From NCBI GenBank assembly GCA_002803225.1, contig NXFV01000865.1, forward strand, positions 1-64,000: DNA of 64,000 nt, in the 5' to 3' direction. Shown here one piece after another: positions 12,326 to 24,351 of the stretch. Position 1 is the first letter of the stretch, and every line of letters starts with the position of its first letter. Both the position numbers and the translations under genes were made by a program. The notes beneath the pieces were generated by a model. It did not search any database. It was not told the DNA's origin and was given only the letters and a program-made list of their open reading frames with translations. The DNA comes from Gamarada debralockiae (Eukaryota > Ascomycota > Leotiomycetes > Helotiales > Hyphodiscaceae).

Positions 12326-12924
12326 TTCGGGAACTCCTTTGCAGGCAGAGGATGAGACCCGCGTCTCTTGCAAGTACCTACCAACTTGCAGCCCTCAATT
12401 TTCCTTTGGCACGCCGGCCAACTCATTGCGGCACGACATGTAGTCATGTGATTGATCAGCGCTGTGTGACACATTGCGTCATTGCGGCTTGTCTTTTGAA
12501 GGCATTGGATGGACCGATGGAAGCCTCATGGGCATGGACCACATTGATGTTGACCCGTGGTTCTATCACAATGTACGAAACAGATCAAAATTTCGGTACC
12601 TATATTCAATTTTCGCGGACACCTGGATTGAATACCCGTGGCAGCTGTACGCGGCCCAGTGTGGCAGTCGAAGGTGACAGTGACACATGTAGTGGCATTT
12701 GAGCGGATGTGGCGCGTCATGTCCTCCAAGGCTTTTGAGTACGCCTCAACAACAAGCCACCTGCATTGCCTGCCGGCTATTTGGGGTCCCAGCCAGCGCA
12801 GTAATTCGTGTCGCAAGTGTGTAGACGTGGAATCGTGTGTTTTCAAAATTCAGCGCTGTATGTTTAAGCAGTGGGAATTTGGTCGAGACGGGTAATGTGG
12901 TGGCAGGTTGCCTTCTTTTTAGTA

Positions 12925-12964
12925 AGCTCCGGAAAATCCACACACAGCGTTTCTCCGGAGCTTT
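12925..12964. repeat. Short inverted repeat (hairpin-capable)
   Basis: The arms at 12925-12937 and 12950-12964 are AGCTCCGGA and TCCGGAGCT with flanking A/T bases that also pair. The loop is about 12 nt and a T run follows. In a eukaryotic intergenic region this has no assigned role. Confidence 0.5.
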
Positions 12965-15900
12965 TTTGGGAAAACGTTTCTATGGATTGATGTTTCTTCT
13001 ACTTTGCTGGCCATTGAGCATGCTCAGAGTAATGTATTTGTGGCGCGCAGTTGATCATGCCTCTTAAATTGCATGCGGGGGCACGCGTGATGATGCACCA
13101 TTGGATATGCAAAACATTCGACAATCTGGCACTTCTCCCATTGGCTTTATGAATAGCTGCTGGCAAGGGCCTCGAACCAATTGAGGCCCAATCATTGACC
13201 TCTTTTTCAGTTATGGATGTATCACTCAAATTATGTGACTTGATTGCAGGCTTGCCGCAGTAAAGGGGTTGGAAGTCCAATTGAGACCCACATGCCGATA
13301 CCGAAGTTCGTTCGGTTCGGGCCCGAAATAAGAAAGCCGGGCTGTATTTCTGCCCAACCCATCCACAAGAGAGTCGCGACCGAAAGAAACGCGAAGTTTC
13401 TTACTGGGAACGGTATGCGATTATTCAAACGTCGTATCGGATGATTCATGCATTGTTTTGATTGGGCGTTGAATTTAGCGTCAATGAAGACCGGTTTCGA
13501 TTTGGGAGTGTCCACGTTAGATTTACGAATCCTCAGTGTAGCTTTTCAGGCGCGAAAAAGCCTCCCCCACGTTAAGTGAAACCCCCCGCAAGGCTCCGGC
13601 GCTGAAGAAACGTTCAAGCAGCACCAGGCTGAAAACGGGCATTATTGGATGCACACTATTACGTTCGTATCCAAGACAAGCGAGGCAGTTTCCAACGGGC
13701 GTACTCGCTGGTTTTAGAAGATCTTTCGGTCTTGTTAGCTTGGTTGCGATACAGGCAAATTTGTTGGCTTACATGGATACTTGTTGGCACGCGCAGAAGA
13801 GCACATAGCTAATGTACAACTAATTTGATCGTAGTAGGACCTCCAGTTAGATCTTCACCCCGGATTGTTTGATGCCACGTCTCTCAGTAGTCTTGTCACA
13901 TTTCAAGCTCAGCTTGCTTCCCGAGTGGCAAGTCTCCACATTCCAAAGTAGACGACAATATTGGTTACCGAGCAAGAGACGCAAAATATTGAGGCTCTGC
14001 ACTTCTTGTTAATGGGTCTGAGTCTGCCACGATTGATCATTAGTGAAACCACTTTATGCATGCATTGATCGACCTGGCGCAAGCTTCGGAGATGGCGTAT
14101 GGCGGTGTGCAGCCTCCCGGCCTCTCTTTCTTGAATTCAAACCTCTTTTCATGCTCGCCCTGCTCCGACTCCTCCCGGCCACTACTCTTTCTTTCCTTTG
14201 AAGGTATTGGAAGATTTCTCAGATTGCCCTAGAAGTGTTATTATTGCATACAGAGTTTCAATGCTTCCCAAATTCCTTCTACAGGTTGTTAGGCCGGCGT
14301 GAGCTACATGTCTGCCACGGCTTTGAATGACTCCGTCCGAGCGCCGCATCTTTCACCCACAGCTCCAGGAATATCAACAAGAGAACAATTCTGGATGAGA
14401 GAAACGCCACAATACGTACAGGTCCACGTGGAACTTCTTCCGAATCTTCCGAAGAAACGGGGTACAGCCTTCCAGAAACTGGTTTGCGCAAGAAGCCATG
14501 GGCATGCAGATAACTTTGCTCCTTTAAGAAGCTCACCCGAGCCCCTTTATCACGTATAGTGTGACAGTTGGAACTTGCATGGCGGTCAGGGAATAGCCCT
14601 GTCGTCAATTGACATTGACATGCGCGGCTCTCTGCATATACCCTAGTAGTGCAGGTACGCGACAGACGACTATAGACTTGAGTTCAAGTCCAAGTAGTCC
14701 CAAACATGGCTCGCTGACCGGTTGTCATCGTGGACGGAATTAATGAGATTGCTCGAACTGCTGAGATTATGTTTGTATGGGGGTGATATTCAGATCTAAC
14801 AACGATCTTGGAAACATCTGTACCCCATCGATACGAATCTGACAGTCTCTAACCCCAGGTCTCTTGAGTCAGTCATACATGTTGTGCAACATCCATCCCT
14901 TGTTTTACGTATGATCAAGGATGTGATATATTCTTGCGGCTCTTCGGATGCCTGTGACGTTGAGGATGGGCACGGTTAGCGACGACTAGGGATATGACAC
15001 GCTTCTGTAGATGACTGGGGTAGCCTAAATCTTACGCACAGGTCATGATCCGGTCTTTGCGCTGCCACCAGCTGCTAAGATAATTTTCGATGGCGACGTC
15101 AAGTCCTGACCTGAATACACAGAAGTTTACGAAACTGTCTGTGAGGCGAAGCATCGAGGATCAACGGTCACCTGCATGGCGGAAATGCAGAGGGACAAAG
15201 CCTAAGGCCGTATTAGTTGGAGGTGTGGCCGCACCCAACCACACTCGTCATCTCGCATCTGGAAGAAATACCGTTCCAGCTTAGGACATGTCACTTGTTC
15301 TAACAGGTGAGTAGTCTTCATGTATGAATAAGTACGGTGGAATTAATGGCATAACTATACAGGAAATAACCCCGGGGCAGACGGGCCCAAGACAGAGCGA
15401 CCAGCAAAATCATGACGTTACATGCAGCCCCACAGAACGCCCCCTCCGATGTGGACTGTCTAACGACACGCTGAGCCTCGAGAAGCGATTAATATGTAAC
15501 AAAACCCAGCTGAAGACGATTCTGAAAGCGGAGAAGATTGTCGCCTGCCTCAAAAATGACCAATTTCAATTGATCATCGCCTGTGCTGCAGGATACTGAA
15601 GGATCCCGCCGATTCATTGTTGGAAGTGTGTTGTTAGTACGACATCTGGCCGACGAAGACGCACAAAAGATTTCGGGATCAGGGGAGCCTTGTACCAGAT
15701 GGACATATGCAAGGCTGGAGCTTTACCAATATGGATTACATGATCCGGGCTCAAGATTGATTAGGCTCTCGAGCGTTCTATCTAGTGGTACCGGAAGCTT
15801 CGAATCGCACACAAATGCCGCTGTTGATTTTATTCTTCCCTACACCGCTTGATTGTGGCCACAGCATACTGACCTCTCAACGTCAAGGGGACAGTTTCAA

Positions 15901-17187
15901 CGATTGAGCATTCAACATTCGACGGCTTCGTTCAGAGCTCTTTTGCAGTGGCTTTGAGAGCAAATTCTGTCGTAGACGTCTGGAAACACTTGAGCGTAAA
16001 CGAAGTGCAGGATGCACACCGTTGCTTTTTCTTCGGAGAATTCGCGGTGCTAGTGTACGTCCATGAATTGGGTTGAAAATAAAATCGTTGGAATTTCGGA
16101 AGTCCCTCACCACTGCCCGTGTGAACACGACGACTGCGTCCCACAAATATCATGATGGACAGATCCTAAATCGAAAGAAAGGACCTGCTGAATTACCAAA
16201 GACTTCGTATATCGTGGTTGTAAATTCGTCTCCTTATTTTATCTACAGGATTTATCGTAGCTTCCCGAATTACAGGATTGCCAAGTGGAATTGGTGCCAA
16301 AGGAATCTCACGCAGTGGACGGCTCGTAAAAAACAGGGTGGGGAAGGCTTGCTGAGTGAGTGCCCCATGGGCAGCGCCAATTCCGGATGCGGGCCCCGTC
16401 ACTCAGGGTCAAGGTTCAAGCCCCAAAACGGCCGCACTTAGTTCCGAGCACGAGGATAACGTCCTTCCTTCTTTCTCTGCTAGCTGGTCGCCTCGTTGCT
16501 GGAATCAGTTGATTCTGCTGAGGCGTTGTATAGGCTCACCGGGACCCTTTTTGGGCGCAATTCTCTCACCGGCAGAAGAACTTAGTATCATTCATAGAAT
16601 GAGTTCAAAGTTGCTTTTTCAGACAGCAGGCTGGCAAGATCTCGAGGCATTCGTCATTCTCGCCGGTCAAGTCCTGGGGATGAGAAATCTCTCGCCTCTG
16701 GATCACTTGAGGACCGCACATGCTAAATCATGAAATTGATGAGGGCTGGGGGCTGGGCTGAAGCTCAAACGTACGAGCCCGAAAAATGGTCTGGAGGTGG
16801 CCCTGGATGACTGGTTCCAGCAGCCCCCACGTCACTTATTTAGCCAGTGGAAAAGGGGCGCTTAAGGGCTCGCACACATAGTCTGTGATTTCAAGGGAAA
16901 TACTGTGGTTCGCAAGATTGCAAACTACTGTAACAGTCTTCGTTTGCCTTACGATTCTTGGTAGATGCTCAGTCCTGCAAACACTGACTGAGGGAGAAAG
17001 TTTAAAGAAAGAATATTTCTCTCTTGACCAAACGATCTTCAGCCACTTCACTCTTTAACAACCCCAAGTTGAGAAAAGCTCTCAGGTTTTTAATGCACGC
17101 CTAGCCTTTGTTCTATTCCCATTTCTCTATTATACATTTTCTCTTCTATAGTACGACAGTTTCGCCCCAGCAGCCACCCCGCCCCCA

Positions 17188-17948
17188 ATGGCTGGGAAAA
17201 TCCACAAGGCTGAGCAGCCCCCAAAGGAATTCAGTGAGAAGTACATAACAAGCGCACTCTGCTGCATGAAGCCTTCTACTAACATCTTTCTTTGTCTTGC
17301 AGGAAGCAATCTGCAAACTGGACTCCTTCAAATCCGACTCCCAACAGCTCCTATTCAAGCCCTTCTGCCTCCAGCAATCCGAAATGGTCGCCGTCGAAGG
17401 ACCAGCGAACTTGCCCCACGAATAACGACAAATTAATGCTCTCGCATAAACGAGATAGTGTTTGTCTTGTAAGGGCCAACGACACTGGCCAGACGGATGT
17501 TGATGCCTGGCACATCCCAAGCTTTCAGCCGTGGGTTCAACACGCGATAGATGTTCACCCTCCTCCCTCCATCTGTCAAGGAATTGTCGATCATGGACTA
17601 TTTGATCGAACGTACCCTCCCTTTTCAGAGCAGAATGCTGGGGTCGACAATCTCAGTGTCGGCGTCGACAACGAGGAGGCAATCCTGAGCCAAGCCTACG
17701 CAAACGATCCATCTTCTGCCAGAGACCAGCCGCAGGTTTTCGGGAACAAAGCTTCCCCAACATGCTCTCATTTACAAGAAGGGCCGCAGACTCAGGCGTG
17801 GATAGTCTTTGCCTCTGAACGTCTGCAGACCTCACGCATCGACTATCAACTGGGAATATGGGCATACTGCACGATCAACACTGACATTACCTTTACTGAG
17901 AGGTTGGAAAAGTCGAACTGGGAGCGTAGCTGCCTTGAAAGACTATGA
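17188..17948 (+). CDS. Unrecognised family, member B (MAG...ERLxKSxWE)
   Basis: Exon 1 is 17188-17240, exactly 53 nt, coding MAGKIHKAEQPPKEFSEK with the last codon split in phase 2. The intron is 17241-17302 (62 nt, GTACAT...TTGCAG, CTAAC branch). Exon 2 is 17303-17948. The product is about 232 residues. The middle is rich in Ser, Pro and Asn. It contains a Trp-containing block near residues 75-85 and an acidic run with DNLSVGVDNEE. The C-terminus is YQLGIWAY, then Asn, then ERLEKSNWE, ending LERL and TGA. It aligns best with member C: both have a Lys-rich exon 1, YQL before the Trp, and KSNWE. No targeting signal or known domain is visible. Function unknown. Confidence 0.75.
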
Positions 17949-20900
17949 CTTGGTATGAACCTTCCACTTGAAGCCTTATGACTCTCCTAAATGATGCAGT
18001 TATAAGAGAAGGGGCAGCCTCCACGATTACAACAGAGCTTCGGCGTTTTACTTTCAGAGAAGTGGAATCGTTCATGGAATATTGGCGTAATGGAATCAAA
18101 AGAAAGGAGTTGGGCGCTCTTACAACGACATCCTCTTGGTGTTCGATCATTTGTCGCAACCGAAGCCAGATGAAGGGTTCTTCTTCCTTTGGCGTTGATA
18201 AGGTCTCTGGTTGGTGGTACAGGTCTTGATGTCAAAAGTCAGATGTATGAAAGGAGCATCATCTCAGAAGGTCTTCTTTCGTCCAAATATTTGCAGGTCA
18301 ATTCTAAGCGAGCTCTTGGTCTATGTAACTTGTACAGGGCGCTCTTGTCCTTTAAGTTGCAGTCTCCCTTTCAAATTAGTCAATGACACGTCCAGCAAAC
18401 TCGCTGCCCTTGACCACTTCAAGAAAGGCCGAAATTGGGACATGATGTATTTATTGAAGATATCAGTAAGATCAATCTTCCACGTCATACGCCATTTCAG
18501 TACCATCATGACCGGACTGTCGAATCCCGATGCTGCTTTGAGATTTCCTGCGACATCGCCAACGGCAACGAAATACTGCCCTTCCTTACTCCTGGCCTGG
18601 ATCTCCTCTCCAACATCAAGTTCCATCGAATTCTGGTTCCACACCTGGCGTGAGGATGAGCCTGGTAGGAAAGCTTGCGTGTTCAATGCCTACGCAACGG
18701 CTTTGAACGAAGACAAGGGTCGCTTCCCTCCCCACCTCCCTCGGTTCTGATGACGCACTTTGAGAACATGCAATCTGTTGAATGCGAGATCAAATGGAAA
18801 TGGTATATCAGGGATGAAATGCTGGTAGATTGATATGGACGTTCTTAGGCTGGTTTTTCAACATCATGCCCGGATACGGTTTGGCTAAAATAGAGAAGTT
18901 CTTGAACCGTTGGAATATGATCTGAATGTGTGGAGGAATCCGAATCCTCTCGAACACTTGGAAGTCCTGGGTTGGCCCAAGTATGTCGATGGAACCTTGA
19001 CACTTTTGAGCAGAAAGTAGATTACTTACTAGAATTGGAACGTCTCAATGGAGGATGGTAGCATACATTCAATGGCCAGAGTGGCATTAGGAGCTCGATT
19101 GGCTTAGCAATGGCTACCCTTTGCACCGAGACTGGCGGCAGTATCTTGTCGCCATAGAGTGTCAACAATCTTGTTGGAATAAATCCCACAATCGACTTCA
19201 CATCAAGGCCTCTCGTGATCCCAATTAGCTCTCACCAAGACACTGTGGGCCGAGTACGTGTTTCCTTTCTGTTTTGTTTTGATCTGCATGAATTTGTCTG
19301 CCTTCTCAAGCATCGCTCACAGCATACCATTCAGTGGCTAGAACGGTACCAAATGCAACTTATATTGTCTCTATTATTGCCGACAATGGCAAGTGAGACA
19401 ATTATATGCCGGCTTAACATTCTTGACACCCCTTACTATGCCCGTTCCCCGAAATCTTCCAACCTTCGTGGGGCGAACCGAGACTAATGGCAGTATCCCG
19501 TCACCATATTGAGTGTCAAAAATCTTGTTGGAATGGGAAGCAAAGTTGAGGCACTAGCCAACAGACACCGAATGACAGTATCTTGTCGCCATCGACTCAT
19601 CGAGTGTCAACAATCTTGTCGGGACAACTAGCCAAAATTCTTCGAGGAATTCGACTATGAGACCACTTGAGAGGTTGATTCAGGCAATACTCTACTCTCC
19701 TCGGGCGCCAACTAACACTCACCGTGGCGAGTTTTGTGTTTCTGTGGTATTCAGGGATTCTACAAAAATCCATCAAGATTTATTCGCTGACTGGTGTCGG
19801 CTTGACACGTTGGCTGCGGGGTAGGTCATCAACAGTGAAAGCTAGGCGGAGTTGTCGTTGTGTAAGTGAAGATTGAAACATGTAGATGCTGTGGAACAAT
19901 AAGCAAATTCTGCAAGGCGACTTCGGGGGGACCGGAAATATGATTCAGTACTGCTAAGCGCCGAATTAGCAGCGGCAATCTTGCATTGCTGGCAAAACAA
20001 AACACGTTCGTTCAGCCAATTGCCCAATCATGAGACATTTGTTGTCCAAATGATATTCATTGGCTGGGTTTGGACGTGGCCGGCGAGCTGGCCCCCGCTC
20101 CACGGCTCGAGGCAGGTTCCTTGTTGGCTGCAGAGAAGGCTCAGTCATGAAACACACGTGTGAGACCGTTTCGTACAATTAGCCTGACGTCAGCGGAGTT
20201 GCCTCCATCCAAAGTGATGGGCGTAAATCTCTAGCGCACGGGAAGGCAACTTATAATAAAGTTTCAGGAAGCAAATGGACGTCCACTCCCACAACAGACC
20301 GTAAGGCAACTCAGTCGCCATCGGCTGACTTAGAAAAAGCAATGATGGTAATTCCTCGACGTTTGGATGACAAATATCACACCGAAGGTCAAGAATTGGG
20401 ATCGAGACGTAACCAGGACAAAGTGGGTGCCACTCAATGTCTGGGTCCAAGTCCTTTCTGGAAGTCCCAAGGTTGACGTTCTTTCGATATGAAGGTCTAC
20501 TTCCATCTTTGAGTAAGGCCATTGAAGCCATTGAATTGCCTTGAGAAATTATCACTCTGTTCGCCGAAAACTAAACTAGAGTTCAGAACTTCAATGCTAG
20601 TAATTAACAGCTTTGAGTTTGAATGCACCAAAACGCTAGATAGAAAGGAATGGGGGACTGGGCTTCAGTCTATTCAGTAGTTCGCAATAATGCGAACGTC
20701 AGTGGCAAACTTTAATCATGAGATCGCTTGCCTCGTCATGATCGAGAGAGGGCGTTTTGGCTGGGGGTACGAAATTCGACTGGCTGAGGCCAGCGTAATA
20801 AATGATTCGCACAATGCTTCCTTTTATGCATCGTTTATCGGTTGCCTCGCCCCGGGCCAGAGGGCTGGCTGGCTGCGAGGCTCCATATTTCTGCCATGTT

Positions 20901-21295
20901 TAACACCCCAGTGTAGTAATGCTTCGGGCAGAATATCGTGGAGTTATTGACAAGGAGCCCTTTTGAGATATCTGCATATAATGCGACCTAGGCGAACTGC
21001 GAAAGATCTTTTGCCTTGTATGCGCCCCATGTATTCCGTGTCCCATTGAGGCACAACGCTGATAATTTTATGAGATCAAATGATGCACTATCAGATATGC
21101 GAAGTGAGAGCATTCATTATAAGATAGTGATGATTCCCGCCGTTATCACAATGCCGTTGCTGGCAAGCCCACAAAATAAACGCACCTCATAGCTCACCGA
21201 GCTCCCACACCCCCATTTCGTCCAATCAGAGTTCCCTGTGTCACTATATGCTCGAGTCATCACTGAGAATCGAAGTATTCCTGGCCTACGTTACC
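17949..21295. other. 3.3 kb gene-poor stretch with decayed sequence
   Basis: Around 18.2-19.0 kb, protein-like stretches appear in alternating plus frames but are broken by stops and frame changes, as in an old gene relic; I could not assign a family. A minus frame at 20190-20555 has an ATG but no motif. A triplicated 60-bp repeat lies at 19.1-19.6 kb. Confidence 0.4.
19124..19625. repeat. Three dispersed copies of a 60-bp repeat
   Basis: Copies at 19124-19183, 19475-19537 and 19565-19625 share the order CCGA, GGCAGTATC, TCGCCAT, GAGTGTCAA and AATCTTGT. All are in the same orientation. Copies 2 and 3 are about 30 bp apart; copy 1 is about 290 bp upstream. The third copy has a short insertion before GAGTGTCAA. 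The repeat is not part of any supported coding region. Confidence 0.7.
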
Positions 21296-21725
21296 ATGGC
21301 AGGAAGTCAATCCAAGTCAGCTCAACACCTTAAGAGTCCCAAGAAGGAGTACCCACTCACAACCAATTATACTTTTGCTACTCTTTCGTCGCTGATATTG
21401 CCCTAGGACTGCCTCTACCTCGAACCTAAAGCCTCCCACAAGCACAAAGCGGCCCGATCATGGTGCTTCCAGTGTTCATCAACCAGATGACCCCGGGTCC
21501 CGGCATCCATGTGGAAATCACTTTTCTGGGTACGCCGCCGGAACCACCCAATCTGCTCAAGACGATAAGTCCAATACATCGAGCACTTACTCCTCCGCAG
21601 AGACTGCTCCCTACTTCGACTATCAGCTCAACAGATGGGTGTACACGACGTGCAATGCGGACGTTACTCTGTACGAAAGATTACAAAAGTCAAATTGGGA
21701 AGGACAATGCCTCGAGAAACTATAG
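21296..21725 (+). CDS. Unrecognised family, member C (MAG...ERLxKSxWE)
   Basis: Exon 1 is 21296-21348, exactly 53 nt, coding MAGSQSKSAQHLKSPKK with a split final codon in phase 2. The intron is 21349-21406 (58 nt, GTACCC...CCCTAG). Exon 2 is 21407-21725. The product is about 123 residues, the shortest of the three. The middle is rich in Ser, Thr, Pro and Asp. The C-terminus reads FDYQLNRWVY, then Asn, then ERLQKSNWE, ending LEKL and TAG. The sequence just after the stop (TATGAAxCCTxCCACxT) resembles the sequence after member B's stop, suggesting shared ancestry beyond the coding region. No signal peptide or known domain. Function unknown. Confidence 0.72.
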
Positions 21726-22919
21726 AGGTGTATGAAACCTCCACCTACCATAACAACCCAACCTATTTCGCTGACTCGCCCCAACAGACGACGCAACGTA
21801 TCATTGCTGGCAAATAGAGGCGCTGGCGTTGGGGAGTCTAATAGGAAGCGTTGATAAAAGTTCAAAATAGACATTCCATGACCAAATCCGTTTGAACCTT
21901 TTATCCTTCCCACTTAAGAACAGGAACACGCAATCTCTGCTGGCTCTCCGTCGCCTCACACTTCAACTGACCCAACTTAATCGCCTCCACCTCTTTCCCA
22001 CTGCCCTTGACCCTCCTCGACCTCCTCCTCACCGCAACCAACACAGCCCCAAACACAATCAGCAACACACACCTTCCAACAAAACATCCAACCTCAATCC
22101 TCATACTCTCCTTCCCTTTCTCCCGCCGCCCTCTCCCACACTAGCACTCGTAGAATATGTTGACATCCTCGTCTCGTTAAGTCGAAATCGTGACGAATCC
22201 CTCCTTTATGTAGTCCCTTGACTGCGTGTTACCCACAATACACCCTTCGTCCTTGAATGAGTTGCATTAGTTGACTTTGCTTTTGCAATTCTCGTAGCAT
22301 ATGTGGCGCCGCCTCCAAGATAGCCCGGTAAATGGCCGACAGTCAATTGGCCGTCGTATTATCAGGTCTAGGAATTTCCTTCAAGACATCAACAACTGGG
22401 AAACTTGAGATTTGAGAGGACAACACGCACTGGAGTTATGAGTTATGTAACCGCGGAGGTGAGAAGTCTGACCCAGTCTCAGATGAGACTCTGGATGTAT
22501 GCTGTGTACTGGTCGCAGAAGCTTCTCCTGGCCACAGAATAGTCCGAATCGGTAGAATTAGTAGAACTATCAAAATGGGAAGACTATTGGCATACCAAAA
22601 TGATGGGAGAGCACGAGGCTCGGGAACGTCCCTCTGCGCATTCGAATCCGGCTCGTTCGGCTGTCCTACAGCGAAGTACCGAGCAAAGCGCGCTCAACCT
22701 ATTGAGACAGCATAGGAATGCAAGAAATTATTGACCACGTCCAAACACTTGATCGGAATCCTGAATAGAGCAATAGATACAGATAAATTGGCTGATGATC
22801 ATAAAACCATGAATTCTAGATTTTTGTAATTTTTAGTCAAAGCTCATGAGCTACTGAGCTGGTTTGCCCCCGAATAGAAAGTTTTCCGCCTAAACGCCGC
22901 TGCAATGCAAACCTAAACT
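21726..22919. other. Intergenic, one weak small frame
   Basis: This is the spacer before the convergent cystathionine beta-lyase gene. Apart from the weak minus frame at 21901-22104, nothing is supported. Confidence 0.4.
21901..22104 (-). CDS. Possible small membrane protein (weak)
   Basis: An ATG-started frame of 67 codons has a hydrophobic stretch (VLLIVFGAVLVAV) followed by a basic run (RRRSRR) and an acidic tail. This is the layout of a single-pass membrane protein with a cytosolic basic flank. The opposite strand is polypyrimidine-rich, which can create such frames by chance. An upstream ATG frame starting MSTYSTSASVGEG may be an earlier exon, but no normal-length intron joins the two. 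Low confidence. Confidence 0.22.
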   Translation of the reverse strand: MRIEVGCFVGRCVLLIVFGAVLVAVRRRSRRVKGSGKEVEAIKLGQLKCEATESQQRLRVPVLKWEG

Positions 22920-24351
22920 TCATGATGTCGAAGCTGCTGCATCGGAATCGTCTATCGGTATTTGAGCCAATGCTTGAGCAGGGCCTTTTGCATGGAATCC
23001 ATTCATGGTCACTGTGACCGCGCCAGCTTGAACGAGCTGTGAAATATTAGTGAAGGGGAGGTACTATGACATGATGAGAAGCACTTACAGCTCGGCTTAA
23101 ATCATCTATCAAATCATCAACGTCCTCGATACCAACGCAGAGCCTGATGATATCCTCTGGCATCTGTCTCTCCTTTCTTGTCTTCGCATCGATGCTCGCG
23201 TGACTCATCTGGCAGGGCATGCTAATCAAACTGTTGACGCAACCAAAGCTGACACTGATACCCCACAGTCTAGCTGCCTCCACAATCCGCTCTGAAAGAG
23301 CGACATCACCTGTCTCGAAAGATAGCACGGCGCCAGCACCTCGTGCCATGGACCAGTGGAGATCGTATTGAGGGTGGGATTTTAAGCCTGGGTATCGTAC
23401 ACGGAAGCCGTGGGATTCGAGGAACTCGGCGATTGCTTGCGCATTGGATTGCTGCTTCTCCATGCGGATTGCCAGAGTCTTAATACCTCTCATAAGAAGG
23501 AAGGCATCGTTCGGTGCCAAACCACAGCCGGTAGAGTTGATTGTGAAGTACATCTTGTCTCCAATTGCTGGGTCATTGAATGCCAAAACCCCAGCCATGA
23601 TATCGTGATGTCCAGAGAGGTATTTCGTTCCTGACTCATAGACAATATCCGCGCCGAGATCGAGGGGGTTGGAGAGCATTGGCGAGAGCATAGTGTTGTC
23701 GACCACTACCAACGCCTTCTCCTTCATTTCGTGAACTATTTTCGCAATCGATGGGATATCGACGATCTTGATCAGAGGGTTTGTTGGGGTCTCTAATAGT
23801 ACCATAGCCGTCTTCGGTGATACCACATCCTTCACTCTCTGAGGTATAGTCGTGTCAACGTGGTGCACGATGATGCCGTGGTTGGTGGCCATGTACGTCA
23901 ACAATCGATTGGTACCTCCATATAAATCATCGCCCGTAATAACTTCATCTCCAGGCCGTAAAATTCTCGTTATGACATCCAACGCACCCATACCAGAACC
24001 AACGACCAGCGCTCGTCCAGCATTCATAATCTTCGCAAGATGACGTTCCAAATGCGTTCGAGTAGGATTGCCCGACCGAGTGTAATCATATTCCGAGCCT
24101 CCATTGGCAGATGTCTGCTTAAAGGTTGCGGATTGGTAGATTGGCATGCTCGAAGCTCCATACTGGTCCTTGCTCTCGGTGTAGACCAGCTCTGTTGCCA
24201 ATGCATATTTTCTTCCGTTTCGAGGACTAGAGGGAGCGGGAGAGGGTGGCAGATCGTGACCATCGAGGTCAATGTGCGGAAAGGCTTTGGATACACCAGC
24301 ATTGAGCTTTCCTGCTCCAGGACCTTGCGAAGGTCCTGGCGGTGTAGACAT
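22920..24351 (-). CDS. metG: Cystathionine beta-lyase (PLP-dependent)
   Basis: Exon 1 is 24351-23089 and exon 2 is 23036-22920, with a 52-nt intron (GTAAGT...CACAG). The product is about 459 residues. It belongs to the Cys/Met metabolism PLP-enzyme family. Visible features are YDYTRSGNPTR, which binds phosphate, the VVGSGMGALD block, ETPTNPL, the VVDNT aspartate that contacts the PLP ring, and ESGTKYLSGHHD with the Schiff-base lysine near residue 243. The tail after the intron is LVQAGAVTVTMNG. The enzyme should cleave cystathionine to homocysteine, pyruvate and ammonia in methionine synthesis. The beta-lyase assignment over gamma-lyase rests on overall resemblance and is likely but not certain. 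The frame stays open for 33 codons upstream of ATG 24351 without another ATG. Confidence 0.85.

Larger units (their letters stand above)
10818..17187. other. 6.4 kb gene-poor stretch
   Basis: I find no supported gene in this stretch on either strand. Open frames at 12.0-12.9, 14.3-14.6 and 15.1-15.9 kb lack motifs, start context or splice sites that extend them. The stretch does hold a short direct repeat at 12.24 kb and an inverted repeat at 12.93 kb, listed separately. No transposon ends or tRNA could be confirmed. Confidence 0.4.

Noticed and set aside
12001..12474. 157-codon minus frame
   Set aside because: No ATG-supported structure or motif; it covers the 45-bp duplication, so it is more likely chance.
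16340..16440. tRNA-like string GGTTCAAGCCCC
   Set aside because: The surrounding bases do not form a cloverleaf; the stems do not pair.
18211..18750. 179-codon plus frame
   Set aside because: Protein-like segments occur in two competing frames with stops; no family recognised. Treated as possible relic only.
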